A program made the translations under genes and the position numbers. Source: Ligula intestinalis (lineage: Eukaryota; Platyhelminthes; Cestoda; Diphyllobothriidea; Diphyllobothriidae). Taken from it: a DNA stretch of 64,000 nt. Of the stretch, positions 9,937 through 19,348 are shown piece by piece. The notes beneath the pieces are model-generated. The model saw nothing but the letters and a program-made list of their open reading frames with translations, did no database searches and was not told where the DNA came from. Every line of letters begins with the position of its first letter. Within the stretch, counting starts at the first letter, position 1. Location of the stretch: NCBI GenBank assembly GCA_036362985.1, contig JAYGXS010000005.1:34025127-34089126 (forward strand), given 5' to 3'.

Positions 9937-11970
9937 TCACCTCGGGCGGGTTGAGCCGGCATCAGTTTTGACTTTGACTGCATCATGAATCACAGCTGTC
10001 CGGGCGCGTCGATCTTGCGCCTGTTCACACGAGAGCACCATCCATTCACGGTTCCACTGGCGTAGGCCGTAGACGCATGGGCCGGAAACTGACGACAGAT
10101 CCTGCTTGACCGTTGCTGTCCAAGTTTTCAGCTGCCCGCCGCGACGTTTGCGCCAGGTGGGGGGAGGCGTCGCCACAAGCAGGTCACGAATCAGCTCACC
10201 ATCATCACGCCGGGACGCATGCCCGAACCACCGAAGTCGTCTCTGAAGCAGGAGTGGAGGGAGAGCGTCCAGGTGACAGCGTCGGCGGAGATCGGAGCAG
10301 CGAATTCGGTCGACACGTCGGTGACGAAGGATGCGACGTAGGCAGTCATTGTCAAACACCTCAAGGCGCCTCATGTCCTCAACACGCATAGGCCATGTCT
10401 CTCCGCCATAGAGCAGGATAGATCGAACCACTGCTTGGTAAACACGGGACTTTGTGCGTAGTGATATTTCCCTTCTATTCCATAGAGGAGCGCACAGTCG
10501 GTAGAAGGCAGATCGGGCACGGTTGACGCGTGATACAACCTCGTCGACACCTTGACCCGTTTCCGTGACCAAAGAGCCCAAGTATCTAAACGAGTCGACC
10601 TTTTCGAGAGGAGCGCCGTCGAGAACAATAGGAGTGACAGATGTAGGGGGCACACAGGAGAGCATGACTTGGGTCTTAGTCGCGTTTAGGCGTAATCCGA
10701 TGGATCGGGCACGCTCATTAACCTTGTCCAACGCCTGCTGAACTGCATTACAGTTGTCGCCAAAGAGGACGACGTCATCAGCATACGCCAAGTCAGTCAC
10801 CCATTTCGAGCGATCAAACTGCACTCCCGGGAAGTCATCCAGTGCTTTGGTCATGATCCAGTCCACCGCATAGTTGAACAGGGTTGGTGAAAGGGCACAA
10901 CCTTGGCGGACGCCCGTCCTGACGCTAAAGGCTTCCGTGTCACCGTTCTGCGTCCTCACCCATGTGGAAGTGCCACGATAGTATGCCTGCATGAGATTGA
11001 GAAGCTTAGGTGGTAGGCCGTCCGTCCTCATTATGTTCCACAGCGAACTGCGATCAACAGAGTCAAATGCGGCAGCAAAGTCGATGAAGCATAGAACAGT
11101 GGGTTGTTGGTGACCCCATCTCAGTTCCAGTACACGGCGGAGATTGAAGATCTGGTCGGTGCAGCCACGACCTGGTCGAAATCCACTCTGGTTTGGGCGG
11201 GTGCGCTGGTCTCTCGCAGTTTGGAAACGTTTGAGAAGAAGAGACGTGAATGTTTTCGCCGCTACATCGATAAGGCTAATGCCTCTGTAATTTCTACACG
11301 CTCGTCTGTCGCCTTTTTTAAACAAGGGGAGGATCACTGCTTTTCTCCAGTCAGAGGGCACAACTTCGCTGTCCCATATCTTGGCAAATATTTGTTGTAG
11401 CCAGGGCCCAATAACCTCGGGTGCACATTTAAAGAGCTCCGGCGGGAGGTCATCCTCACCAGGTGCCTTGTTGCTGCGTAGCCTCAAAAGAATGGAGACA
11501 ACTTCCTCTACACTGGGTGGCTCTGTGTTGCACTCATACAGATGGTGGGGATCGTCCGCATTGGGCGACAGGTCAGACATCACAGGGGGATCATGGTTAA
11601 GGTGGTCACAGAAATGCTTGCGCCATCTCTCTAACCGGTCATCGATCTTAGTGATGACAGCACCGTTGCGATCCAGTAAAGTCTCGGTGGTGTTCCCCGA
11701 ACCTCTGCTGGCCTGCTTTAAGAGTCGGTAGAGCTTGTGGGTGTCACCTCTGGTAGCTGCTCGCTCCGTTTCCGTGGCAAAGTCGCTCCAGTATGCGTTC
11801 CTATCGGCTCGGATGGCCCTTGTCGTTTGGCGCCGCAGCTCTCTGTAAGTGGGGGAGCCAGTGAGTCTGGCTCGGCCGGCCTCCTCAGCTAACTCAAGCG
11901 TGGGTCTAGTGATCCAGTCGCGATGTCGCCGTCGGGTTTTGCCCAGATGGGTGTATGCCAGCTCTGACAT
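9937..11970 (-). CDS. RTE-like LINE reverse transcriptase ORF (endonuclease missing)
   Basis: An open frame of 677 codons without a break encodes a non-LTR retrotransposon reverse transcriptase. Visible in order are: NYRGISLIDVAAKTF (about residues 227-241), SGFRPGRGCTDQIF (262-275), motif A FIDFAAAFDSV with the first catalytic Asp (295-305), GVRQGCALSPTLFN (353-366), motif C AYADDVVLFGDN (395-406), FRYLGSLV (462-469), and a C-terminal LRRILRHRRVDRIRC ... LRWFGHASRRDD region (545-590) common in RTE relatives. The protein ends about 30 bases before a tandem-repeat tail. The usual N-terminal APE endonuclease (roughly 250 residues) is absent, and similarity stops near 11,985, so the copy is 5'-truncated. 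The Met used here is simply the first in frame. Such a copy cannot nick DNA itself, but the RT palm is intact, which suggests a young insertion. Confidence 0.9.
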   Translation of the reverse strand: MSELAYTHLGKTRRRHRDWITRPTLELAEEAGRARLTGSPTYRELRRQTTRAIRADRNAYWSDFATETERAATRGDTHKLYRLLKQASRGSGNTTETLLDRNGAVITKIDDRLERWRKHFCDHLNHDPPVMSDLSPNADDPHHLYECNTEPPSVEEVVSILLRLRSNKAPGEDDLPPELFKCAPEVIGPWLQQIFAKIWDSEVVPSDWRKAVILPLFKKGDRRACRNYRGISLIDVAAKTFTSLLLKRFQTARDQRTRPNQSGFRPGRGCTDQIFNLRRVLELRWGHQQPTVLCFIDFAAAFDSVDRSSLWNIMRTDGLPPKLLNLMQAYYRGTSTWVRTQNGDTEAFSVRTGVRQGCALSPTLFNYAVDWIMTKALDDFPGVQFDRSKWVTDLAYADDVVLFGDNCNAVQQALDKVNERARSIGLRLNATKTQVMLSCVPPTSVTPIVLDGAPLEKVDSFRYLGSLVTETGQGVDEVVSRVNRARSAFYRLCAPLWNRREISLRTKSRVYQAVVRSILLYGGETWPMRVEDMRRLEVFDNDCLRRILRHRRVDRIRCSDLRRRCHLDALPPLLLQRRLRWFGHASRRDDGELIRDLLVATPPPTWRKRRGGQLKTWTATVKQDLSSVSGPCVYGLRQWNREWMVLSCEQAQDRRARTAVIHDAVKVKTDAGSTRPR

Positions 11971-11985
11971 CGCGGCCGCAGAACA

Positions 11986-12911
11986 TAGTTGTGTGCTCTA
12001 CGTTCACGTCGTATAAATAAAACGCACGTCGGGTGAAAATGTATAGGATTGCATGGCATGAACTCATGACATGTTCCGAAAATCGAAGACGCCAACGTGT
12101 ATGAAGCCATGCCAAGTAAAATAAAACTTCCGAATCGGAGAGGGTGTTCACCTGGAGAGGTAAAATTTGTGTCTGCCTCTCCCGGTAGTTGTCTTGTCAA
12201 CAAAACTTCAGAAAGCGAATACCCTGGCGCCTGTTTTTTGCCGGATGCAGTCCTTTATGCCGCGTGCGTAGTCAACCAATCCTGACCAATCGGCTCTGTG
12301 GGTCTAACGTCTCGCCTTCGACATCCTCATTGACCATGTCTGTAACTGAGACCAGCCATGAAACCTGGTGAGGTTAATTAGTATCCTAGGTTATAAATCT
12401 GGAGGAATTTTACGTTACGGCTAGGTGCAGTTTAGTACAGTTACGTGTTCATTGTGCAATGGAGTAGACGAAGTTCGAAAACAGGACGAATCCTCCAAGT
12501 GGAAATTAATTTTCTCAACCACCAAGTGATTTTTTCGTTTGTAATGTTCGACTTGATGGAATAAAATAATCAGAGCATTTCTCTATACAAGTGCCGAAAA
12601 AATATTGATTATTAGGTTGCAACTGGTGCTATCGCGCAACACAATTTAAAGGTGGTTCTGTCAGAGTAGAATGGTCAATTTTGATAAGCTTTGTCCAGTG
12701 CGTACGCAATGTACTCAAGGAAGCATAAATGCATAGGTAGTTAAAATGTCACCGTAAATACAAAATGAACTCATAAATTAATAGATGTTATACGGAATGC
12801 GCATGCAACTATTCCCTCGTTGTAGTCTTTTCGTACAAATATACACTCAATTTGAACAATTTAATTAAGTAGGGTATAGCTTCTTAGTTCTAAAGCACGT
12901 TTTCCAGTTTA
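11986..12911. other. Spacer between LINE and PLE, no recognisable gene
   Basis: Short frames at 11,889-12,371 are antisense to or beyond the LINE and resemble nothing known. The PLE N-terminal part may begin somewhere here but cannot be followed. Confidence 0.4.
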
Positions 12912-14033
12912 TTGTTACATACGAACCCTAACTGTAGTTCTGCCTGCATTGAGCATATCAAGAGTGCACTTAACATATATTCTACCTATGGAATCTCAAC
13001 CAGTGCCTTGATGGCGTCAATCCCGAGGGCGGAGCAGGACGCCATCAAAGCACTAAATGCTGACAGGAGCATCGTAGTAGTGCCAGCGGACAAGGGGCGC
13101 TCCACAGTGGTACTTGATAAGTCTGAATACTTCCAAAAAGCCAACGTTCTACTCGATGTCCAAAATGCCTACCGCCAGTGCGACGGAGATCCTATGAAGA
13201 AGATAGTGACGCAAATCAACACAGCACTCGTGGGACTAGAGAATAACGGTGCCATCTCAAAAATCGAACGACTAAATATCAAACCAAGTGATTCAGCCAT
13301 GGCAAGATTCTATGGACTGCCAAAAGTGCACACGCCCGTTGCACCACTTCGGCCCATTGTTTCTTTGCGGGGAACACCAACATTCAATCCGTCGAAATGG
13401 ATGTTTCGGCGTCTGAACTGTCTCACACCAGGCTCTGACACAGCGGTACGCTCGGCCGTACATTTATTGGAAAGACTAAACGGGCTACGCCTCAATGCAG
13501 ACTAAGTAATGGTATCGTTTAATGTTACCTCACTCTTCACATCAATCCCTCAGACCCTTGCGATTGAAACTGTCAGTGATCTACTTGAGATCCAATATGA
13601 GGAGGGAACTAATAAACCTACACGTGGCCATCTCATCCAGCTGCTCAAGTTCTGCCTCAACACGTATTTTACCTTTGAGGGCACAGTGTATGAACAAATC
13701 AAAGGGACTCCGATGGGTTCGCCGCTATCTGGTTTCCTTGCTGAGGTGGTTCTTCAAAAGTTAGAGACACTGGTGTTTACGAACCATAGACCAGTATTCT
13801 GGGCGCAGTACGTAGACGATAGCTTCGTCGTCCTCAAGCATGTAATGGTCTCTGAATTTCACACGATGCTGAACTCCATTTTTGCCGACATTCAGTTTAC
13901 AACAGAGGCTGAGAGCAACAATCAACTTGTGTTCCTAGATGTCCTGGTCCACCGCAAGACCGACGGGAGCCTAAAGACGACGGTATACCGAAAGGCAACC
14001 GACACACGTCAGGTACTCAGTTACCAAAAATAA
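12912..14033 (+). pseudogene. PLE reverse transcriptase region
   Basis: The N-terminal half has VVVPADKGRSTVVLDKSEY and FYGLPKVHTP...PIVS, characteristic of PLE RTs. After a TAA at 13,503-13,505 the same frame continues with MVSFNVTSLFTSIP (motif A region), GTPMGSPLSGFLAE (motif B) and YVDDSFVV at 13,809-13,832 (motif C with both Asp residues), then FLDVLVHRKTDG. Because the frame is unchanged across the stop, the lesion is a single nonsense mutation. A frameshift at about 14,030 moves the NNHPLSHKRSCVRTLYKRAE continuation into another frame, which runs to 14,298 as the linker. Confidence 0.85.
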
Positions 14034-14061
14034 CCATCCGCTGAGCCACAAACGCAGCTGT

Positions 14062-14298
14062 GTGCGAACGCTTTACAAAAGGGCAGAAACACATTGCAAC
14101 GAGGCAGGTGACAAAGCGGCTGAACTTAGATATCTTCGACGGATTTGCATCTCTAACGGTTACCCTCGCAGCTTCCTAAAACGCAGCAGACAACCAAAAC
14201 GAGCTGCAAGACCGGCGGCGGAAAAACCGACATTGTGGAGAGCAATGCCATACATAAAGAATGTTTCTGAAGCAGTCGCTCATCTGTTACAACAATAA
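14062..14298 (+). pseudogene. PLE linker segment
   Basis: Reads RTLYKRAETHCNEAGDKAAELRYLRRI ... MPYIKNVSEAVAHLLQQ. This matches the region between RT and GIY-YIG seen in other PLEs and, in decayed form, at 35.4-35.7 kb. It is in a different frame from the segments on either side. Confidence 0.7.
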
Positions 14299-14309
14299 GA
14301 TGACTGGTC

Positions 14310-15065
14310 ATGAGACCAAAGGCTCCTCTGTCCCGCGAAGAAACAGCAAACGTCGTCTATCGCATCCAGTGTAGTTCCTGTGAGGCCAACTACATTGGGG
14401 AGACCGGAAAGCGACTACAGACGCGTATAAGCGAACACGCAAGGGCAGTCGACAGGATGGATCCACGCTCGTTAGTGGCGGAACTTTGTTTGGCTCCTGG
14501 ACACATTTTCGCTTTTGATGACGCTGAAATCCTAGCCCGAGGTAGTGACCGGACAACCAGAGAAACACTTGAAGCATGGTACACTGCATTAAATTCCATC
14601 AACCGCTGTACGATTCTCCCGGCGGCTTACCAGGCGTTACGCGTGCGGCTCAATCAACGAAATCGCCGGCAGGAAGTCAGACGGGTCGCAATGACTATCA
14701 ACCCCACACCGGGCCAGAATACAGGCTACCCGGAACCTACCCCAGACACCAATGCAGCCGTCAGCGACGCCGCGGGCAACGTGAACCAACAAGACCTCCT
14801 GTCGGGCTTGAACGCAGTTGCACATGACAACGGTCTCTGCATAAACACTGATGGCGGAGTTCGATATTCTGCTGGCGGGACGAACACGGCAAAGTGCCAA
14901 CGGGGGAAGCCAGCAGGACATGCGGCACCGACGCGATCGATGCAGACGCGAGCAATGACCGCTGGCAGGCGAACACTGCCCTCCCCCTCCGACGAGGTGA
15001 CGGCGAGAAACCCTGGTCAGCACGACGATGACGGAGCTCCAGCCCCGCCCCAGCAGGGGATCTAG
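14310..15065 (+). pseudogene. PLE GIY-YIG endonuclease with C-terminal extension
   Basis: The GIY-YIG nuclease nicks target DNA for PLE integration. Visible are VVYRIQC (residues 15-21, the GIY equivalent), YIG (28-30), the catalytic Arg in QTRISEH (about 39), and the acidic site in TRETLEAW (about 81-90). CSSCEAN around residues 21-27 gives the Cys pattern often found in PLE versions. After about residue 130 the protein becomes polar and low in complexity up to residue 251, which is longer than the endonuclease needs. The catalytic residues are intact, but the domain is cut off from the RT by frameshifts. Confidence 0.85.
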
Positions 15066-15225
15066 CGCCAATAGACGGAGAGCGAAAGAGAAGTCAGGTG
15101 TAACACCTATCAAATACTCTGAGGCGTGCAAAAACACCAACCTCATACGATGCAAGCCTGTACGCTTTCAATACGTCAGGATATTACACCCATTATTCCC
15201 GAGATCGCCTCTTCTTCATATCGAT

Positions 15226-15243
15226 TTATATATATATATATAC
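15226..15243 (+). repeat. (TA)n tract at left end of palindrome
   Basis: A short alternating TA run marks the outer end of the left arm; a similar run lies at the outer end of the right arm (15,988-16,008). Confidence 0.8.
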
Positions 15244-15244
15244 A

Positions 15245-15532
15245 TAGCAGTAAGTGGGGTATGACAGCATCTGGGGGTAACTTGATACAGAACTGTTTCG
15301 GGCTTATTAGCCTTCATCAGCCAAGCATAACCCTGAACACTAGCTGGTCGGACAACACAAACAAACGCACTCACAGACAGCGCAGTTGGTCCACCACTGG
15401 TGTCTATCAGATGGGTCATAAGCACTTCATCGAACCGCAGTTCATCAGCGCCTCGCCACCTGCCATTTGCTGTCACTGCTGATCGGGTATATATTCACTC
15501 AGGAATGTGCGAACACCGATCGAATAGACTTC
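15245..15532 (-). repeat. Hammerhead palindrome, left arm
   Basis: This ~288-bp arm is the near-perfect reverse complement of 15,703-15,990. Each arm is one unit of the repeat also found at 8.1-8.3 kb. The hammerhead-bearing 3' ends point outward, so the units are head to head. Short frames here mirror those of the other arm and are not genes. Confidence 0.9.
15275..15333 (-). ncRNA. Hammerhead ribozyme, type a, copy 1
   Basis: Minus-strand copy with full core: CUGAUGA (complement of 15,314-15,320), stem II GGCU/AGCC with AAUA loop, GAAA (complement of 15,296-15,299), stem III ACAG/CUGU closed by only two U residues, and GUA just before the predicted cleavage. Stem I is CUUGG with UCAAG, and a distal GGG/CCC helix lies beyond an internal loop. 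This is the open-stem-I (type I) layout with the very short stem III typical of retroelement hammerheads. One non-paired position flanks stem II. Confidence 0.8.
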
Positions 15533-15702
15533 AGGGTTATGCCTGGCTGATGACGGCTAATAAGCCCGAAACAGTTCTGTATCAAGTTACCCCCAGATGC
15601 TGTCATACCCCACTTACTGCTTTTATGACTTGGCCGGAATCGGCCTGGCAGGCGGTCACCCGTTGGGGACCTCTGACCACCACACGAACTTTGTTTAGTT
15701 CG
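15533..15702 (+). repeat. Palindrome spacer with partial extra unit
   Basis: The first ~90 bases repeat the 3' end of the unit (hammerhead to 'CCCCACTTACTGC'). The remaining ~80 bases ('TTTTATGACTTGGCC...') have no match elsewhere in the window. The locus therefore holds three hammerhead-bearing ends in the order reverse, forward, forward. Confidence 0.8.
15534..15592 (+). ncRNA. Hammerhead ribozyme, type a, copy 2
   Basis: Core CUGAUGA at 15,547-15,553, GGCU/AGCC stem II, GAAA at 15,568-15,571, ACAG/CUGU stem III, predicted cleavage after A15581, distal GGG (15,534-15,536) with CCC (15,590-15,592). Stem I has one mismatch compared with the other copies (CCUGG against UCAAG). It lies in the spacer of the palindrome, in the same direction as the right arm. 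Confidence 0.78.
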
Positions 15703-15990
15703 GAAGTCTATTCGATCGGTGTTCGCACATTCCTGAGTGAATATATACCCGATCAGCAGTGACAGCAAATGGCAGGTGGCGAGGCGCTGATGAACTGCGG
15801 TTCGATGAAGTGCTTATGACCCATATGATAGACACCAGTGGTGGACCAACTGCGCTGTCTGTGAGTGCGTTTGTTTGTGTTGTCCGGCCAGCTGGTGTTC
15901 AGGGTTATGCTTGGCTGATGAAGGCTAATAAGCCCGAAACAGTTCTGTATCAAGTTACCCCCAGATGCTGTCATACCCCACTTACTGCTA
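15703..15990 (+). repeat. Hammerhead palindrome, right arm
   Basis: Forward unit matching the left arm base for base over most of its length. It starts with the 'GAAGTCTATTCGATCGG' extension that the 8.1-kb copy lacks and ends at 'CCACTTACTGC' followed by TA repeats. A 'GGTTCGATGAAG' near its middle weakly resembles a Pol III B box, which would fit a SINE-like or retrozyme-like unit. Confidence 0.88.
15902..15960 (+). ncRNA. Hammerhead ribozyme, type a, copy 3 (best)
   Basis: CUGAUGA 15,915-15,921; stem II GGCU 15,923-15,926 with AGCC 15,931-15,934; GAAA 15,936-15,939; stem III ACAG 15,939-15,942 with CUGU 15,945-15,948; predicted cleavage after A15949. Stem I is CUUGG 15,910-15,914 with UCAAG 15,950-15,954 (one G-U pair), plus GGG 15,902-15,904 with CCC 15,958-15,960. 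All invariant core positions are present. The only irregularity is an unpaired A and C at the base of stem II. Hammerheads of this layout are established in flatworm SINEs and PLEs. Confidence 0.82.
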
Positions 15991-16009
15991 TATATATATG
16001 TATATATAT

Positions 16010-17242
16010 TTTTTTTTGCGGCCCTACTTATTTGTACAGTGAAACAAAATATTATCATACAAATTTACTGCTACAAAATACGTTAGAAATTTGCTAAATA
16101 TAAATTTAAATTCAAAATATTTCCTGTTTCCTCGAAATAAATGTTATTCATTACACTGGTGCTTACTCACTTTTCATGGAATTAAGATCACACTTTGCTT
16201 TTCAAAGAGAAGTTTGCTTAGAATCCTTCGTATATCGATGTTCCTCTATCGCACTAAGCACAAATCTTTCTTCCTGTCATTCGTAGAAGCACAGAAAATT
16301 CAAATCTCAGTCATTACCCTAATAAAAACTTAATTAGAAAGGCCGCTTTCCTTAGTAGAAGGCTTTTTACGCATCAAACCCGCGCCAGGGATCAAAAGAG
16401 CAGGACCAAATGTAGGCTAAATTGCAAACTCCAATCACGATCAGGGCTCTGAATGAATTAGCGCACCTCAGTTGTAACATTTGTACCCAGAGTGGAATGC
16501 GAGAGGACATGAATCATGCAACTGCCTGCTGTAGGCCTGAAGTCTTACTCATGGATGAGTCACAAAACAACCCCTCTGAAGTCTACCTCACCCACCTTGA
16601 GGAAACTTGCTAACCACAAGAGCCGAACTTGTCTCTTTTTATTCTGACGCCTGCGCACATGAGTGCTACTGCTGTTTCTTTCCTTCTAAATTGAAACTCA
16701 GCAGCGAAAGCATATTGGCCCCTTCCATGGAGGTGGCTGTGCCATTTTGTGCATCCTAACACCTCCACGGTGAGAGGAACGGGTATGAAGGGTGTCAGAA
16801 TTACAGCAATTACGTTCAGACTGGTTTATGGATATGCATTTAGTCCGCAAATCAGACCAAAGTTCCCCCTTCTCTTGTATCGTAGCGTGAATCCAAGTGT
16901 TTATCAGAGTGAATTAGGCCATGGAATCTCCCCCAGAACACAGCTCTAGTTGCACACCGAAGAAAAAATTACTCCGCAAGAGATTTGGGGAGGGAACTTT
17001 GAGAAATCCTAACATCTACAAATCGCTGTGTGTATGGGCTATGCCGAAATTTTCAGTCAATTGGCATAGACTTTTAATGCTGCCCGGTGTGGAGAGCCAA
17101 GTTAAGAACACAGCATTACCCTTATCCCTGAACATCGCTGCATTTTCCACATTTGATGTGCAAAACTGTATTATAGCCTGAGAAGAAACGCAGAAGTGTA
17201 CTTGTTAGGTGGCTAGTAGAAGGCCAGATGCAGAAAATTCGG
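16010..17242. other. AT-rich, no recognisable gene
   Basis: Short frames only. A block at 16,316-16,405 resembles 49,922-50,000 and is listed as a repeat. Nothing else is recognised. Confidence 0.4.
16316..16405 (+). repeat. Short dispersed repeat, also at 49.9 kb
   Basis: Shared order CCTAATA, ACTTAA, GGC.GCTTTCCT, AG.A.AAG.CTTT, ATCA.A with 49,922-50,000, in the same orientation. By-eye match of moderate strength; class unknown. Confidence 0.5.
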
Positions 17243-17808
17243 CAACAGTAGTTTATGTAGTGCACCTCATATAGGCCCTAGTCCCAAAATTTTATTCTAC
17301 GGAAACCGGGGTTATAGGGGTTTTATGGGTGGGGGTTAGGCTAGGCAGGGGAAAATAGTTTAGTGACTGTTATATGAATTTTTATTTTTTATTGTATTTA
17401 GAGGTAGATTTTCCCAAGCTGTATTATCGTTTAAAGTATTGCGAAAAAAACTGATTATAAAATTGCAGGTTTCTTGAAACTCGCGGAAAATTGAAATGTT
17501 GGTTAGGACGTCATCTACTTCAACTTACCTCAGGTCCAACTAACTGTTTTGAAGTTAGATTATTATAGTCACTGGCGTGAAGCACCCCACACACACCTTG
17601 AAATTACATGCGAAACAACTTACTTCAAGCGACCGTGGAAAACAAACTGGACTGAATATTTTTCACCTGATTCTTACTTCAACAAATTTCCTTCTATGCC
17701 TATCCTACTTCCCCACCCCGACAGACTCTACTACCACCGTTTCCGCAAGACTAAGTGCTAGGAATAGGGCTATATGAGGTGCACTAATTAACCTGTTTTT
17801 GCTGAAAA
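17243..17808 (+). mobile_element. Non-autonomous TIR element (TIRX), copy 1
   Basis: The ends are inverted repeats. The left reads ...GTAGTGCACCTCATATAG and the right is its reverse complement (..ATATGAGGTGCACTAA..). Similarity between the ends continues inward in pieces (a GGAAAC-GGTGGT-like block, then GGGGTGGGG) for roughly 100 bases. The ~340-bp interior is shared with copies 2-4 ('AACTTACC..AGGTCCAACT', 'GAAGCACC'). No transposase is encoded. Size about 560 bp, like a large MITE. Target-site duplication and superfamily could not be settled. Confidence 0.75.
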
Positions 17809-18787
17809 ATCGAACTATGGGCACTGCTTAGAAATGCCGTATGCAGGATAAAGATGTTAAGTCAACTCAGATTCAGTTCTTCCCGTGCATTTTATACTAT
17901 ATCTACTTGCATGACGTTTTACGTGTACACCTTTAAAAACCTGAGATTTAAAGACCAAGCTCAAGGAAATTACCACGACAGAACCGAACATTATTCTATT
18001 CTTTACGAATGCTACTCGGTTCCTACTCACCGACTGGAAAAAAATCGGATTTTTGCTTTACCGGAAAGCAGGCATATTTTCAGGTTACCGTAAAATTTAT
18101 AATAACAAATACCTTTACCCCTCAAAGCAGATCTCACTATTTTTGCAAATCTAACTACTGATTTCGAATCGCCATTATTAAAAGCCTAAGCTCTGCTCCC
18201 TACAGAGGAAGGATCAATAGGAAAGAAACAAAACGCAGCATGAGAAACTTCGATACAGTAACAGTACTCACCAAAAACAAAGTACTCTATAACACTGTTT
18301 ACCGCAATCCCATTTTTATGTAAAATGCTGGTGTTTTTTGGGGTGGCCAGGTTGTGTTTAGCACGAGTCGACGGATTGTTTAACTCTCAGGTCAGTGTTC
18401 GCATGCTAAGTGTGTGTATAAATGGCTGCCCTACCTGCGAAACCAGCCACAAGTTTACATTCCCGGCTTCCAAGATAATCGCTCACGTTAAAAGCAAGGT
18501 AAGTCGAAAATGGAGTGAAGACTGGGCCTCCGATGAGAACTCAGTCAAACGTTATGCCAATCTGGCCCCGGCGCTGTCCCGCGTAATTACTCCCAGAGTG
18601 ACGTCATCGGTTTTTGATTGGTTCGCACCCGCTATAGCCGTAACTTGTTTCGTTATCGTTGTTGGCTGGCTGGCTGAGGACAGTTAATAAGCCGGGAATG
18701 GCCGTTCCTGCCTCCCTTGTCTTTGTCAGTAGTGAACTTCTGCCTATAATCGTTCGTATCCTTGAAGATGGCCTCCGATTAATGAAT
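17809..18787. other. Spacer between two TIRX copies
   Basis: Contains one 120-codon frame (listed separately) and otherwise nothing recognisable. Confidence 0.4.
18325..18687 (+). CDS. Unrecognised 120-codon open frame
   Basis: The frame has mixed composition, higher GC than its neighbours and a hydrophobic end (FDWFAPAIAVTCFVIVVGWLAEDS) that could span a membrane. I recognise no family and see no signal peptide cleavage pattern. It lies between two transposon copies. It may be a chance frame, an exon or part of an unrecognised repeat. Low confidence. Confidence 0.15.
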   Translation: MLVFFGVARLCLARVDGLFNSQVSVRMLSVCINGCPTCETSHKFTFPASKIIAHVKSKVSRKWSEDWASDENSVKRYANLAPALSRVITPRVTSSVFDWFAPAIAVTCFVIVVGWLAEDS

Positions 18788-19348
18788 AGTGTATGTAGCC
18801 CCGCTCAGTAATCCCTACAACCTGCATCTTTTCCTATGAAAACGGTGGCTATCAGGTTTTATGGGCGGAAAATTAGGACACACAGTGGAGTATACTTTAA
18901 TAAATGCAAAATGCATTTTTTATGTATTGAGAAGTATTGTTGGTTTCTATCTGTAGATTTGCCTAATCTCTATTAGCATTGAACTTATTGCGAGAAACCC
19001 CGATTATCAAATTGCAAGTTTCTTGAATTTTCCGAACAATTGAAATGTTGGTTTGGAGGTCGTCTGCTTCAACTTACCTGTGGTCCAACTTATCGTTCTG
19101 GAGTTAGATTAGTATAGTCCGCGGCACAAAGCACCGCGCATACCTTCAATTTACGTGCGGAAGAACCTGCTCTCAGCGGCCTTGGGAAGCAACTTCGACT
19201 GCATGTTTTTCACTTTACACTTTCTTCTAAAAAAATTTTTATCTGCCTATCCTATGTCCCCACCCCACAAAACTCTATAACCACCGTTTTTGCAGGACAA
19301 AATTCCGGGAATTGGCTTATATGAGTGGGGCTACATAAGCAACTTTTT
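18788..19348 (+). mobile_element. Non-autonomous TIR element (TIRX), copy 2, variant ends
   Basis: The interior matches copy 1 ('TGAAATGTTGGTT.GGA.GTCGTCTGCTTCAAC' region, 'CACAAAGCACCGCGC'). Both outermost ends differ from copies 1, 3 and 4 in the same way: GTATGTAGCCCCGCTCA on the left and TGAGTGGGGCTACATAAG on the right, replacing GTAGTGCACCTCA. The paired change means this is a subfamily, not random decay. Confidence 0.72.

Larger units (their letters stand above)
12912..15065 (+). mobile_element. Penelope-like element, nearly complete ORF, broken
   Basis: A plus-strand PLE with the expected order: N-terminal region, reverse transcriptase, linker, C-terminal GIY-YIG endonuclease. The reading is broken by at least one in-frame stop (13,503-13,505), a frameshift near 14,028-14,034 and another between 14,298 and 14,310. 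The left end is probably truncated. A low-complexity C-terminal extension follows the endonuclease, and a hammerhead-bearing palindrome starts about 180 bases beyond the ORF. No long repeats equivalent to pseudo-LTRs flank it directly. Confidence 0.85.

Noticed and set aside
10113..11731. Several plus-strand frames of about 90-116 codons
   Set aside because: They are antisense shadows of the intact minus-strand reverse transcriptase.
14637..15155. 172-codon minus-strand frame
   Set aside because: It is antisense to the PLE nuclease, and its composition follows from the plus-strand coding.
15226..16060. CRISPR-like array or coding repeats in the 15.2-16.0 kb region
   Set aside because: The repeats are inverted, not regularly spaced direct repeats. 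The genome is eukaryotic, and hammerhead units explain the pattern.
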